Positions 33,193-41,642 of a DNA stretch of 64,000 nt are shown one piece after another. Positions within the stretch are counted from its first letter, which is position 1. Each line of letters begins with the position of its first letter. Position numbers and translations under genes: made by a program. This stretch comes from JAOUEA01 sp963825685 (GTDB taxonomy: Bacteria > Actinomycetota > UBA4738 > HRBIN12): positions 124,001 through 188,000 of the forward strand of contig CAWGUD010000020.1 of assembly GCA_963825685.1 (NCBI GenBank). Direction: 5' to 3'. The notes beneath the pieces are model-generated. The model saw only the letters and a list, made by a program, of their open reading frames with translations. It ran no database searches and was not told the DNA's origin.

Positions 33193-34611
33193 TCACCCGG
33201 TCGGCAGCCGCAGCTGGTCTTCCAGCACGAACTTCCCAGCCTGCTCGGGCACGTCGATCGGGTACTCGCCGTCGAAACACGCTCGGCAGAAGGACTCCTT
33301 GGGAGCCCCGGCGGCAGCGACCATGCCGTCGAGCGAGAGATATCCGAGCGAGTCGGCGGCGACGTACGCCCGGATCTCCTCGACCGTGAGGTCGGCGCCG
33401 ATCAGCTCCTGGCGGGTGGGCATGTCGATGCCGTAGAAGCACGGCCACTGCACGGGTGGGCAGGTGATACGGATGTGCACCTCGGTGGCGCCGGCCTCGC
33501 GGAGCGCGAGCACGATCTGCTTCGTCGTGGTGCCGCGCACGATCGAGTCGTCGACCACGATCAACCGCTTCCCGCGGATCGAGTCCGGAAGCGGGTTCAG
33601 CTTCAGCTTCACCCCGCGGTCGCGCAGGCCCTGCGAGGGCTGGATGAACGTCCGGCCCACGTACTGGTTCTTGTAGAGGCCGTCGCCGTACGGGATGCCG
33701 CTCACCTCGCTGTAGCCCTGCGCTGCCGAGTGTCCGGTGGTGGGCACCGCGATCACCATGTCGGCGTCGACCGGGTGCTCCTTCGCGAGGATGCGCCCCA
33801 TCTCGCGGCGAGACTCGTGCACGGTGGTGCCCCCCAGACGGGAATCCGGCCTCGCGAGGTAGACCGACTCGAAGATGCAGAGGGCCCGGCGCTGGGACTC
33901 CGCGAAGCGCACCGAGTGCAGGCCGCGATCGTCGATGCGCACCAGCTCCCCTGGCTCGACGTCGCGGACGAACGCCGCTCCGACGATGTCGAGCGCGCAC
34001 GTCTCGCTCGCCACCACGAACCCGTTCGGCAGCCGGCCGATCGAGAGCGGCCGCACCCCGTAGGGGTCACGCGCCGCGTAGACGCTGCGCTCGTCCATCA
34101 TCACGAAGCAGTACGCGCCCTTCAGGCTCGGCAGCACGCGCATCGCGGCGTCCTCCAGCCCTCCGTGCACGGCCATCTCGTTGGCCATCATGGTCGTGAC
34201 GATGTCGGAGTCCGTCGTGGCGGACGCGCCCCCCTCGGCCACGAGGGCGGCGAGGTCGCGCGTGTTCACCAGGTTGCCGTTGTGCCCGAGCGCGAGCGAG
34301 TGCGCTCCGTCGGTCTTGAAGACGGGCTGGGCGTTCTCCCAGGTGGTGGACCCGGTGGTGGAGTAGCGCGTGTGCCCGATCGCGAGGTCGCCGTGCAGGG
34401 TGGTGAGCGTGGCCTCGTTGAACACCTGGCTCACGAGCCCGAGTTCCTTGTAGACGAGGATGTTGTGGCCGTCGCTCACGGCGATGCCGGCGGATTCCTG
34501 ACCTCGATGCTGCTGGGCGAAGAGCCCGAAGTAGGTGAGCCGAGCGACGTCGTCACCGGGCGCCCAGACGCCGAAGAGTCCGCACTCCTCTTTCGGTGAT
34601 TCGGCCCCCAC
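33193..34611 (-). CDS. purF: Amidophosphoribosyltransferase
   Basis: First committed step of purine synthesis: PRPP plus glutamine to phosphoribosylamine. The 472-residue protein is of the Bacillus type: a short propeptide (GAESPKEE) precedes the catalytic Cys of CGLFGVWAPG, and cysteines for a [4Fe-4S] cluster are visible (TCPPVQWPC and ESFCRACFDG). The PRPP loop reads LIVVDDSIVRGTTTKQI. The GTG at 34611 is chosen because it places the nucleophile Cys correctly and lies nine bases after a TACACT hexamer; the longer frame crosses a terminator hairpin. Confidence 0.96.
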   Translation of the reverse strand: MGAESPKEECGLFGVWAPGDDVARLTYFGLFAQQHRGQESAGIAVSDGHNILVYKELGLVSQVFNEATLTTLHGDLAIGHTRYSTTGSTTWENAQPVFKTDGAHSLALGHNGNLVNTRDLAALVAEGGASATTDSDIVTTMMANEMAVHGGLEDAAMRVLPSLKGAYCFVMMDERSVYAARDPYGVRPLSIGRLPNGFVVASETCALDIVGAAFVRDVEPGELVRIDDRGLHSVRFAESQRRALCIFESVYLARPDSRLGGTTVHESRREMGRILAKEHPVDADMVIAVPTTGHSAAQGYSEVSGIPYGDGLYKNQYVGRTFIQPSQGLRDRGVKLKLNPLPDSIRGKRLIVVDDSIVRGTTTKQIVLALREAGATEVHIRITCPPVQWPCFYGIDMPTRQELIGADLTVEEIRAYVAADSLGYLSLDGMVAAAGAPKESFCRACFDGEYPIDVPEQAGKFVLEDQLRLPTG

Positions 34612-34620
34612 GAGGAGGCC

Positions 34621-34626
34621 AGTGTA
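34621..34626 (-). promoter_or_regulatory. -10 element of the purF-purM unit
   Basis: TACACT ends nine bases before the GTG at 34611, directly after the upstream gene's terminator. Confidence 0.5.
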
Positions 34627-34637
34627 GCGAACATGAA

Positions 34638-34669
34638 GGAGCGGGTCGGGACAGACCCCGACCCGCTCC
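34638..34669 (-). terminator. Terminator of the DUF4397 gene
   Basis: A perfect 13-pair stem (GGAGCGGGTCGGG and complement) with a six-base loop, nine bases after the DUF4397 stop; TTCATGTT follows on the transcribed strand. It insulates the purF promoter. Confidence 0.75.
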
Positions 34670-34678
34670 ACACCCTGG

Positions 34679-35389
34679 TCAGGCCGTCGGGAGCACCTGC
34701 AGCAGCGGGTTGAAGTTCCCGTTGCGGTCGAGGGTGGCGTAGATGATCGTGTTCGTGTCCTTGTCGAACTTCACGTTCGCGTCGAAGACCTCGGGGCCCC
34801 CGACGACCCGCACCTCGATCTTCAGCGTCGTCGCAGGGATGTCGAGCTTCGCCTCCTTGGGGTTCGCGAGCCCGCTGATCACCTTGTCGCCGTTCGCGAA
34901 CACGTTGACGGGGCCAACGGCTGCGTTGTGACGCACCGTCACTCGAGCCCCAGCCTTCGAGTCGCTCACATCGTTGCGATAGACGGAGATCGTCGGCGAC
35001 CCGTCGGCCTTCAGGTGCGCGACGACCGACGTGTTCGCGCCGGGACCGAGCCAGATCCACTTCGAGAGGATCGGAGCCGAACGAGGTGCGTCGGGCGCCC
35101 GCAGAGCGATCCGGTAGATGCCGGCGGACGTGGTGATCGGCCCGGCGACCGTGCCGTAGGTCACGTCCTCGTAGACCGTGCTGCCGACCGCGAGGCGGTA
35201 GACGCTGATGTCGACGGGGAAGCCGCCCCTCCCGTCGATGCCGTGCACGAGCGTGAGCTTCGCCTTCGACGAGCCCCACCACTTCGGCTCCTGCCGCGTG
35301 CGCTCGGCGGCGATCGCGCTCGTCGAGAACAGCCCGAGCACCACGATCGCGGCCATCACGGCGGCGACCACGGAACGTTTCGTCCGCAT
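34679..35389 (-). CDS. Secreted DUF4397-domain protein
   Basis: A 236-residue exported protein. The signal peptide (MRTKRSVVAAVMAAIVVLG, cut near SAIAA) is followed by two DUF4397-like beta units: AKLTLVHGIDGRGGFPVDIS and RVTVRHNAAVGPVNVFANG, each beginning with the typical VxHxxxxxxxVDV pattern. Function is unknown; relatives are secreted by many actinobacteria and firmicutes. The ATG is supported by GGAGGGA just upstream; an in-frame start at 35425 would spoil the signal peptide. Terminated by a strong hairpin. Confidence 0.85.
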   Translation of the reverse strand: MRTKRSVVAAVMAAIVVLGLFSTSAIAAERTRQEPKWWGSSKAKLTLVHGIDGRGGFPVDISVYRLAVGSTVYEDVTYGTVAGPITTSAGIYRIALRAPDAPRSAPILSKWIWLGPGANTSVVAHLKADGSPTISVYRNDVSDSKAGARVTVRHNAAVGPVNVFANGDKVISGLANPKEAKLDIPATTLKIEVRVVGGPEVFDANVKFDKDTNTIIYATLDRNGNFNPLLQVLPTA

Positions 35390-35506
35390 CGATATCCCTC
35401 CCGTTTCCGATGACCGGTCCCTCATGGCCCGGTCCGTATCAGTGGTTCATGCGGGAGGAGCCGCCGCGCGGATCGATCGAGGCCCTCGCGTGCATAGGTT
35501 CGTGCC

Positions 35507-36115
35507 TCAGAGGATCGAGCCCTCGAGTCGCAGGAGGGTCTGCTTGCGGGGCAGCCCACCCGCGTAGCCCGTGAGCGAGCCACCCGCGCCCACGATGCGG
35601 TGGCACGGGATCACGATCGGGATCGGGTTCGAGCCGAGCGCCCGACCCACCGCCCGCGCCGCCTTCGGACGATGGATGCGCTCGGCGATCTGGCCGTAGG
35701 TGGCGAGTTCGCCGAAGCCGACGCGGCTCGTCGCCCGCAGCACGCTCCAGGCGAACTCGCCGATCAGCCGCCGGTCGATGCGCAGGTCGAACGAGCGTCG
35801 CTCCGAGTGGAAGTACTGCTCCAGCTCACGCCTCGCCTCGTCGGTGGGTGCCGCCGCCTCGAGCACCCTCGGCGAGATCTGACGCGCGATCCGCTCGAGG
35901 ACCTCGTCTCGCGGCTCATCCTCGAACGCGACCGACACGAGCCCTCTCGGGGTGACGGCCACGAACAGCTCGCCGATCGGCGAGCCCATCGTCGCCACCG
36001 CCACGTCGACGAGTCCTTCGTCGATCGCGCGCTCGGTGAACCCGTCGGCCGCTCGGCGGGACCGAGCCGACGACGCCGCGGCCGGCGCGAGTCGCTTCAG
36101 ATCGTTCGTGTTCAT
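35507..36115 (-). CDS. ogt: Methylated-DNA--protein-cysteine methyltransferase with N-terminal extension
   Basis: Repairs O6-alkylguanine by irreversible transfer to its own Cys. The C-terminal domain has the active site IPIVIPCHRIVGAGGSLTGY and the helix-turn-helix region FGELATYGQIAERI; the N-terminal ribonuclease-like domain is also present (GSPIGELFVAVTPRGL). The first 35 residues (MNTNDLKRLAPAAASSARSR and on) are an extra charged tail not needed for repair. Its ATG overlaps the ECF sigma-factor stop (ATGA, 36112-36115), a tight coupling of a DNA-repair protein with a transcription factor. No Cys-rich Ada sensor domain is present. Confidence 0.92.
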   Translation of the reverse strand: MNTNDLKRLAPAAASSARSRRAADGFTERAIDEGLVDVAVATMGSPIGELFVAVTPRGLVSVAFEDEPRDEVLERIARQISPRVLEAAAPTDEARRELEQYFHSERRSFDLRIDRRLIGEFAWSVLRATSRVGFGELATYGQIAERIHRPKAARAVGRALGSNPIPIVIPCHRIVGAGGSLTGYAGGLPRKQTLLRLEGSIL

Positions 36116-36594
36116 GCGATCAACTCCCTGAGTCGCTTCGTGCCCTGGTAGACGTTGGCGCGGGCCGTCTGCTCGCTGCAGCCCATCAGCTCGGCGATCT
36201 CCGCGTAGGGACGATCGAGCACGTGGCGATGCACGACCGCCACGCGCTGGCGAGGCGGCAGCGCCCGCACGGCCGCCCACAACGGATCGTCGGGATCGGG
36301 CGGCGCCGGATCGTGAACGGGCCGCTCCGGCGGGTCGTCGGTGGGCAGGGCGCGGCGTCCGGCGCCCCGATGGTGATCGATCGCCTTGCGGCTCGCGATC
36401 GCGAGGATCCATCGGTCGAGCTTGTCCGGCTCACGGACCCGCGGATAGGCGCGCAACGCCGCGAGGAACGTCTCCTGGAAGGCATCGTCGGCGTCCTGCG
36501 GGCCGACCGCCACGCTGAGGAACCGGTACACCGTCGCGCGGTTGGCCTCGAGGAACTCCTGGAACGGCGGCATCGCCGCCGCACCACGGCTCAC
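36112..36594 (-). CDS. ECF-family RNA polymerase sigma factor
   Basis: Small sigma-70 family member of 160 residues. Region 2 (about 12-75) reads FLEANRATVYRFLSVAVG and DADDAFQETFLAALRAYP; region 4 (about 108-158) reads LPPRQRVAVVHRHVLDRPY and EIAELMGCSEQTARANVYQG. The GTG at 36594 follows a GAGGAA ribosome-binding motif; an internal ATG at 36573 would also keep both domains. No anti-sigma gene is adjacent; the next gene, overlapping by four bases, is ogt. This suggests a regulon linked to alkylation damage, but that is inference. Confidence 0.92.
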   Translation of the reverse strand: MSRGAAAMPPFQEFLEANRATVYRFLSVAVGPQDADDAFQETFLAALRAYPRVREPDKLDRWILAIASRKAIDHHRGAGRRALPTDDPPERPVHDPAPPDPDDPLWAAVRALPPRQRVAVVHRHVLDRPYAEIAELMGCSEQTARANVYQGTKRLRELIA

Positions 36595-36741
36595 CCGCGC
36601 TTCCTCGGCCGCCTGCCGGCGGATCGCGCCGTCGAACCCATACGTCGTCTGCGATCGGGCCCATCGTGCTCCCTCCTCCTGTCGAACCGTCGACCGAACG
36701 ACGGGTCGGGAGGCAGCCGTGTGAAAGGGAACGCGCGGCGT

Positions 36742-37497
36742 TCATGCCACGCCGAGCAGCCTCGGCAGCGTCCGGTGATCGTCGATCACGTGGTGGGCTT
36801 CGGGGCCGGTCTCGGGCGACCGGTCGTGGAACCCCGTGAACCGCACCGCGACCATGCCGAGCGCGAGCGCCCCGGCGACGTCGGTGCGACGGTTGTCGCC
36901 GACGTGCGCGGCCTCTGACGGATCGTCGACTCCGAGCCCGGTCAGCGCCGGCGCGAACGCCTCGGCGGCCGGCTTGAACCACCCCGTCTCGTCGCTGAAC
37001 GCCCACGCGTCGAACCGACGCAACAGCCCCAGCCCCTCGAGGCGGGCGCGGAGCGTGGGGGCCGTGGTGAGGCCCACGTCGCAGACGATGCCGAGCCGCA
37101 CCCCGGCGCCCCGCAACAGCTCGAGCGCCTCCTCGATGCCCGTCCCGGTCACCAGCGGCACGCGCTCGCCCACGCGGCGGAACCCGTCGATCAGCCGTTC
37201 CCGAAGGCCGTCGGTCACGTCGAGCCCGAGACGATCGGAGATGAAGTCCACCGAGTCGGCGGGGGTGTACTGGCCCGTGTTGGCGACCCAGCGTTCCTCG
37301 AAGCGCGCCCAGTTCGCGTCGAAGGCGTCCTCGAGCTCGGCCGCAGGCACGGGCTGCCCGGCGTCGGCGATCGTCTCCGCGAAGCGAGCGATCTGCAGGC
37401 GGCGCATCCCATCGCCGCTCCCGACGCTCGCGGCCACGATCGTGTCCCAGAAGTCGAAGGTCACGGCGCGGACGGCCTGCCGGTGCTCACGCGGCAC
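36742..37497 (-). CDS. HAD-superfamily hydrolase
   Basis: A 251-residue haloacid-dehalogenase-type phosphatase with all four motifs: nucleophile VTFDFWDTIV, Ser/Thr-containing segment VCDVGLTT, Lys in ETGWFKPAAEAF and acidic AAHVGDNRRTDV. The cap sits between motifs I and II. The substrate is unknown; being last in the purine operon, it might dephosphorylate a nucleotide, which is inference. The GTG start is two bases after the purL stop. Confidence 0.88.
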   Translation of the reverse strand: MPREHRQAVRAVTFDFWDTIVAASVGSGDGMRRLQIARFAETIADAGQPVPAAELEDAFDANWARFEERWVANTGQYTPADSVDFISDRLGLDVTDGLRERLIDGFRRVGERVPLVTGTGIEEALELLRGAGVRLGIVCDVGLTTAPTLRARLEGLGLLRRFDAWAFSDETGWFKPAAEAFAPALTGLGVDDPSEAAHVGDNRRTDVAGALALGMVAVRFTGFHDRSPETGPEAHHVIDDHRTLPRLLGVA

Positions 37498-37499
37498 CG

Positions 37500-39710
37500 T
37501 CAGACCGCCTCGCCCAGCAGCCGAGGGATCGCCGTCTCGTGGATCTCGCTCAGCTCGGCGACGGTCGTCTCGAACATGCCGTCGAACACCACCCGCGGGC
37601 CTCCGGTCTCGCCGAGCCGGGCAGCCGGGACACCGAGCGCCCCGGCGAGCTCGACGAGCGCTCGCTCGCGCTCCGGCGCGACGCCCACCACGACGCGCGA
37701 CGCGCTCTCGCTGAACAGGGCGACGTGCGCCGGCAGGTCGCTCCCGATCGCGACGGCGAATCCATGTCCTCCCTCGATCGCCGACTCCACGAGGGCGATC
37801 GCGAGGCCGCCGTCGGAGCAGTCGTGCGCGCTCGCCAGCAGATCCTCCGCCGCGGCCTCGATCAGCAGCGTGTGCAGCGCGCGTTCCTTGTCGAGGTCGA
37901 GCGCCGGCGGCCTGCCGGCGACGACGCCGAGCACGACCTCCGCGAACTCCGACCCTCCGAGCTCGGGGAACGTCTCCCCGAGCAGGAACACGGACAACCC
38001 TGCCGCCGGGAAGGCCGTCGGCACCCGCAGCCGATGGTCGTCGAGGATCCCGAGCATGCCGATCACCGGGGTCGGCCAGATCGCGGAGTCCCCTGACTCG
38101 TTGTAGAAGCTCACGTTGCCGCCGGTCACGGGCGTGTCGAGCGCGATGCAGGCGTCGCGCATGCCCCTGATCGACTCGGCGAACTGCCACATCACGACGG
38201 GGCGCTCGGGGTTGCCGAAGTTGAGGCAGTTCGTGATCGCCAGCGGCCGGGCCCCCGTGACCGCCACGTTGCGGGCGGCCTCGGCCACCGCGTGCATCGC
38301 GCCGAGACGCGGATCGAGCGCCCCGAAGCGGCCCTTGCCGTCGGTCGAGAGCGCCAACGCCTTCATCGTGCCGGGCAGGCGGATCACCGCCGCATCGCTG
38401 CCGGCGCCGGCGATCGTCTGCCCCTGCACGAGCGAGTCGTACTGCTGCCACACCCACCGCTTCGACGCCACGTTCGGCGCGCCGAGCACGGCCCGCAGCG
38501 AGTCGAGCAGATCGCCCTCGAAGGGCAGGAAGGTGGGATCGTCGGCGACGCCGGCCACCTCGACGGGCGCCTCGCGCGGGCGGTCGTACTCGGGCCCCTC
38601 GTCGACGAGCGAGGTCGCCGGGACCTCGGCGACGATCTGGCTCCCGTGCGTCACGGTCAGCCGGCCGCCCTCGACGAGCTCCGCGATCACGGCGATCTGC
38701 AGGCCCCAGCGCTCGCAGACCGCTCCCACCTCGTCGAGCTTCGAGGGATGCACGATCGCGAGCATCCGCTCCTGCGACTCGCTCGTGAGGATCTCGAACG
38801 CCTCCATGCCCTCCTCGCGCAGCGGCACCGCGTCGAGGTCGAGCGCGGCCCCCATGCCCGCGCGAGCCGCGGACTCGCTCACCGCGCACGTGATGCCGGC
38901 GCCGCCCAGGTCCTGCAAGCCCTCGAGCAGACCGAGCGAGATCAGCTCGAGCGATGCCTCGATCAGGAGCTTCTCGGCGAACGGGTCCCCGATCTGCACG
39001 CTGGGCCGGGACTCCTCGCTCGACTCGTCGAGCGTCGCGCTCGCGAGCACGCTCACCCCGCCGATGCCGTCACGTCCCGTGGTCGCTCCGTAGAGGACCA
39101 TCAGCGAGCCGACGTGGGGGGTGAGCGACGTGGCGGTCACGAGCTCTTCCGCCCGGGCGAGCCCCACGCACATCACGTCGACGGTGGGGTTGGCGGAGTG
39201 CGGCTCGGCGAACCGGATCTCGCCACCGACCGTCGGCACCCCGATGCAGTTCCCGTACCCGCCGATGCCGGCGACCACGCCCTCGAGGAGCCACCGGTTG
39301 CGCGGCTCGGTGAGCGGGCCGAACATCAGCGGATCGAGCAGCGCGACCGGCCGCGCTCCCATCGAGACGATGTCGCGCACGATGCCGCCGACCCCGGTGG
39401 CGGCTCCCTGGTACGGCTCGATCGCGCTCGGGTGCGAGTGCGACTCCATCTTGAAGACCGCCGCCATGCCGTCACCCACGTCGACCGCACCGGCATCCTG
39501 CCCCGGGCCGACGAGCACGGCACTCCCCTCGGTGGGCAGCGTCTTGAGGTGGATCTTCGAGGACTTGTAGCTGCAGTGCTCCGACCACATCGCCCCGTAC
39601 ATCGCGAGCTCGGCCGGGCGAGGGTCGCGCCCGAGCGTCTCGCGGATGCGCTCGAACTCGTCGTCGGCGAGGCCGAGCCGGCGGTGCAGGGGCTCCTCGG
39701 TCTCGGTCAC
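37500..39710 (-). CDS. purL: Phosphoribosylformylglycinamidine synthase, large subunit
   Basis: Step 4 of purine synthesis, turning FGAR to FGAM with ATP and ammonia from PurQ. The 736-residue product is the small (Bacillus) form that needs PurS and PurQ. Motifs: MWSEHCSYKSSK near residue 42, VGPGQDAGAVDVGDG, KMESHSHPSAIEPYQGAATG near 90, GGYGNCIGVPTVGGE, and HDCSDGGLAIALVESA. The GTG start overlaps the purQ stop (GTGA, 39707-39710). Confidence 0.97.
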   Translation of the reverse strand: MTETEEPLHRRLGLADDEFERIRETLGRDPRPAELAMYGAMWSEHCSYKSSKIHLKTLPTEGSAVLVGPGQDAGAVDVGDGMAAVFKMESHSHPSAIEPYQGAATGVGGIVRDIVSMGARPVALLDPLMFGPLTEPRNRWLLEGVVAGIGGYGNCIGVPTVGGEIRFAEPHSANPTVDVMCVGLARAEELVTATSLTPHVGSLMVLYGATTGRDGIGGVSVLASATLDESSEESRPSVQIGDPFAEKLLIEASLELISLGLLEGLQDLGGAGITCAVSESAARAGMGAALDLDAVPLREEGMEAFEILTSESQERMLAIVHPSKLDEVGAVCERWGLQIAVIAELVEGGRLTVTHGSQIVAEVPATSLVDEGPEYDRPREAPVEVAGVADDPTFLPFEGDLLDSLRAVLGAPNVASKRWVWQQYDSLVQGQTIAGAGSDAAVIRLPGTMKALALSTDGKGRFGALDPRLGAMHAVAEAARNVAVTGARPLAITNCLNFGNPERPVVMWQFAESIRGMRDACIALDTPVTGGNVSFYNESGDSAIWPTPVIGMLGILDDHRLRVPTAFPAAGLSVFLLGETFPELGGSEFAEVVLGVVAGRPPALDLDKERALHTLLIEAAAEDLLASAHDCSDGGLAIALVESAIEGGHGFAVAIGSDLPAHVALFSESASRVVVGVAPERERALVELAGALGVPAARLGETGGPRVVFDGMFETTVAELSEIHETAIPRLLGEAV

Positions 39711-40423
39711 GCCCGGGCTCCCGCCAGCGCGCTCGCGAGCAGCGCGGCGAACAGCGGCTGCCCCCCGGTGGGACCGACGTCGGGGTCCACCGCGTGCTCG
39801 GGGTGGGGCATCAGCCCGACGACGTTGCCCGCCTCGTTGCGCACCCCGGCGATCGCGTCGAGCGACCCGTTGGGGTTCGAGCCCTCGCCGACCTCGCCGG
39901 TCCTGTCGGCGTATCGGAACACGACGAGCCCCTCGTCCTCGATGGCCCGCAGCTGCTCGGAGGTGGCGACGTACTGACCCTCGCCGTGCTTGATCGGGAT
40001 CTCGATCACCTCGCCGGGCACGAGCTCGCCCGTGACCGGCGTCTGCGACGTCTCCACCCGCAGGAACACGTCACGACAGATGAACCGCAGCGACGCGTTG
40101 CGGATCAGCGCCCCCGGCAGCAGCCCCGCCTCGCAGAGGATCTGGAACCCGTTACAGATGCCGAGCACGGGGCCCCCTCGATCCGCGAACGCCCGCACCT
40201 CGTCGAGGATCGGCGCGTGGCCCGCGATCGCCCCGCACCGCAGGTAGTCGCCGTAGCTGAACCCGCCGGGCAGGACCACGGCGTCGACCCCCCGCAGGTC
40301 GTGGTCGGCGTGCCAGAGCGCGACGCCTTCTCCGCCCATGATCTCGATCGCGCGCAGGGCGTCGCCGTCGTCGAGGGACCCGGGGAACGTGATCACGCCG
40401 ACGCGGGGGGTGCCGACCGTCAT
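39707..40423 (-). CDS. purQ: Phosphoribosylformylglycinamidine synthase, glutaminase subunit
   Basis: Class I glutamine amidotransferase feeding ammonia to PurL. It begins VGVITFPGSLDDGDALRAIE, with nucleophile Cys in VLGICNGFQILCEAGLLPGA and the His-Glu pair in VVGLMPHPEHAVDP. Starting at the ATG at 40423 the product is 238 residues, normal length. There is no stop codon between purS and this ATG in the same frame, so the sequence as read encodes a PurS-PurQ fusion. Whether the separate start is used, or a stop was lost to a base error, cannot be decided here. Confidence 0.95.
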   Translation of the reverse strand: MTVGTPRVGVITFPGSLDDGDALRAIEIMGGEGVALWHADHDLRGVDAVVLPGGFSYGDYLRCGAIAGHAPILDEVRAFADRGGPVLGICNGFQILCEAGLLPGALIRNASLRFICRDVFLRVETSQTPVTGELVPGEVIEIPIKHGEGQYVATSEQLRAIEDEGLVVFRYADRTGEVGEGSNPNGSLDAIAGVRNEAGNVVGLMPHPEHAVDPDVGPTGGQPLFAALLASALAGARA

Positions 40424-40696
40424 CTCGCTCACGCCCCGCCTGTCGGTCGCGCTCGACTCGAGTACCCGGAAGTCCTCGATCACCGGGTTCGAGAGCAGCC
40501 GCCGCGCGATCTCCTCCACCTGGGTCCGCGCCTCGGGCTCGCTCGGCGCCTCGACGTCGAGCCGCACGTGACGCCCCACGTGCACGTCGGAGACGTCGGA
40601 GAACCCGAGCGCCGGGAGCGATGCTTCCACGGCCTTGCCCTGGGGATCGGCGAGCCCCGGCTTCAGCGTGACCAACACCTCGAACGTGAACCTCAT
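40424..40696 (-). CDS. purS: PurS subunit, in frame with purQ
   Basis: Small adaptor joining PurL and PurQ. About 82 residues match the family: FEVLVTLKPGLADPQGKAVE, LGFSDVSDVHVGRHVRLDV and the terminal LLSNPVIEDFRVLES. After this, SATDRRGVSE leads without a stop into the purQ Met. In the neighbouring frame a TGA lies 13 bases before the purQ ATG, where a normal purS gene might end if one base were wrong. The ATG overlaps the purC stop by four bases (40693-40696). Confidence 0.88.
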
Positions 40697-41642
40697 GCGT
40701 GCTCCTCTCGGAGGCGGTCCAGGGCCGCGGCATCGGCCGTGGGGGCGCCATCGACGCCCATCGACCGCAGGTACTCGCCGAACGATCGACCGGTGATCCG
40801 CTCGTAGCCCTCGCGGTACCGGGCCGCCGTCCCGTCGACCACGTCGACGGGGAGGGAGGGCGGCGGCGGGTCGCGATCCCATCCGCTGGCATCGAGCCAG
40901 TCGCGCACGTACTGCTTGTCGAAGCTCGGCTGGGCCTGCCCGGGCCGGTAGGTGTCGGCGGGCCAGAAGCGGCTGGAGTCGGGGGTGCCCACCTCGTCGA
41001 CGAGCACGAGATCGCCGCCGGCGAACCCGAACTCGAGCTTCGTGTCCGCCACGATCACCCCCCGCTCGGCCGCCGTCCCTGCGAGGCGTTCGTAGATGCC
41101 GATCGTGAGCTCCCTCAGGCGCTCGTAGAGCCCGCGGCCGACGATGTCGATCGCCTGATCGGGCGTCACCGGGAGGTCGTGGCCCTCCGCGGCCTTCGTG
41201 GTCGGCGTGAAGATCGGCTCGGGCAGGCGGTCGGACTCGACCAACCCCGCGGGCAGGCCGATCCCGCAGACCGCGCCGGTCTCGCGGTACTGGGCCCAGC
41301 CGCTGCCGCTCAGGTAGCCGCGCGCGACGCACTCGAGCGGCACGACGTCGGCGCGGCGCACGAGGAGCGCCCGGCCCGCCAGGCTCGGCTCGTCGGCGAA
41401 CGGGCCCGGGAACGATCGCCCGGTCGGCGCTCACCACGTGGTTGCCGATCAGGTCGGCGGTGCGCTCGAACCAGTGCAGCGAGAGCCCCGTGAGCACCCG
41501 GCCCTTGTTCGGGATCGGCTCCGGCAGCACGACGTCGTACGCGCTGATGCGATCGGTGGCGACGAGCAGCAAGGTCGTCATCGCCCGCGTCGTAGACGTC
41601 GCGGACCTTGCCGCGGGCGAGCAGCTGACCCGCCTTCGTCAC
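40693..41642 (-). CDS. purC: SAICAR synthetase (two frameshifts)
   Basis: Joins aspartate to CAIR with ATP (step 8). The signal runs through three frames: GQLLARGKVRDVYDAGDD, then (after about 41575) LLLVATDRISAYDVVLPEPI to SADRAIVPGP, then (after about 41410, in CCCGGGCCCG) PFADEPSLAGRALLVRRADV onward to VPLECVARGYLSGSGWAQY, PSFDKQYVRDWL and the C-terminus. Joined length is about 316 residues, as expected. All catalytic motifs are present, and the gene is essential, so consensus error is far likelier than inactivation. The GTG start overlaps the purB stop (GTGA). Confidence 0.92.

Noticed and set aside
34638..34669. Operator or attenuator for purF.
   Set aside because: It lies upstream of the purF -10 element and nine bases after the DUF4397 stop, so termination of that gene explains it better.
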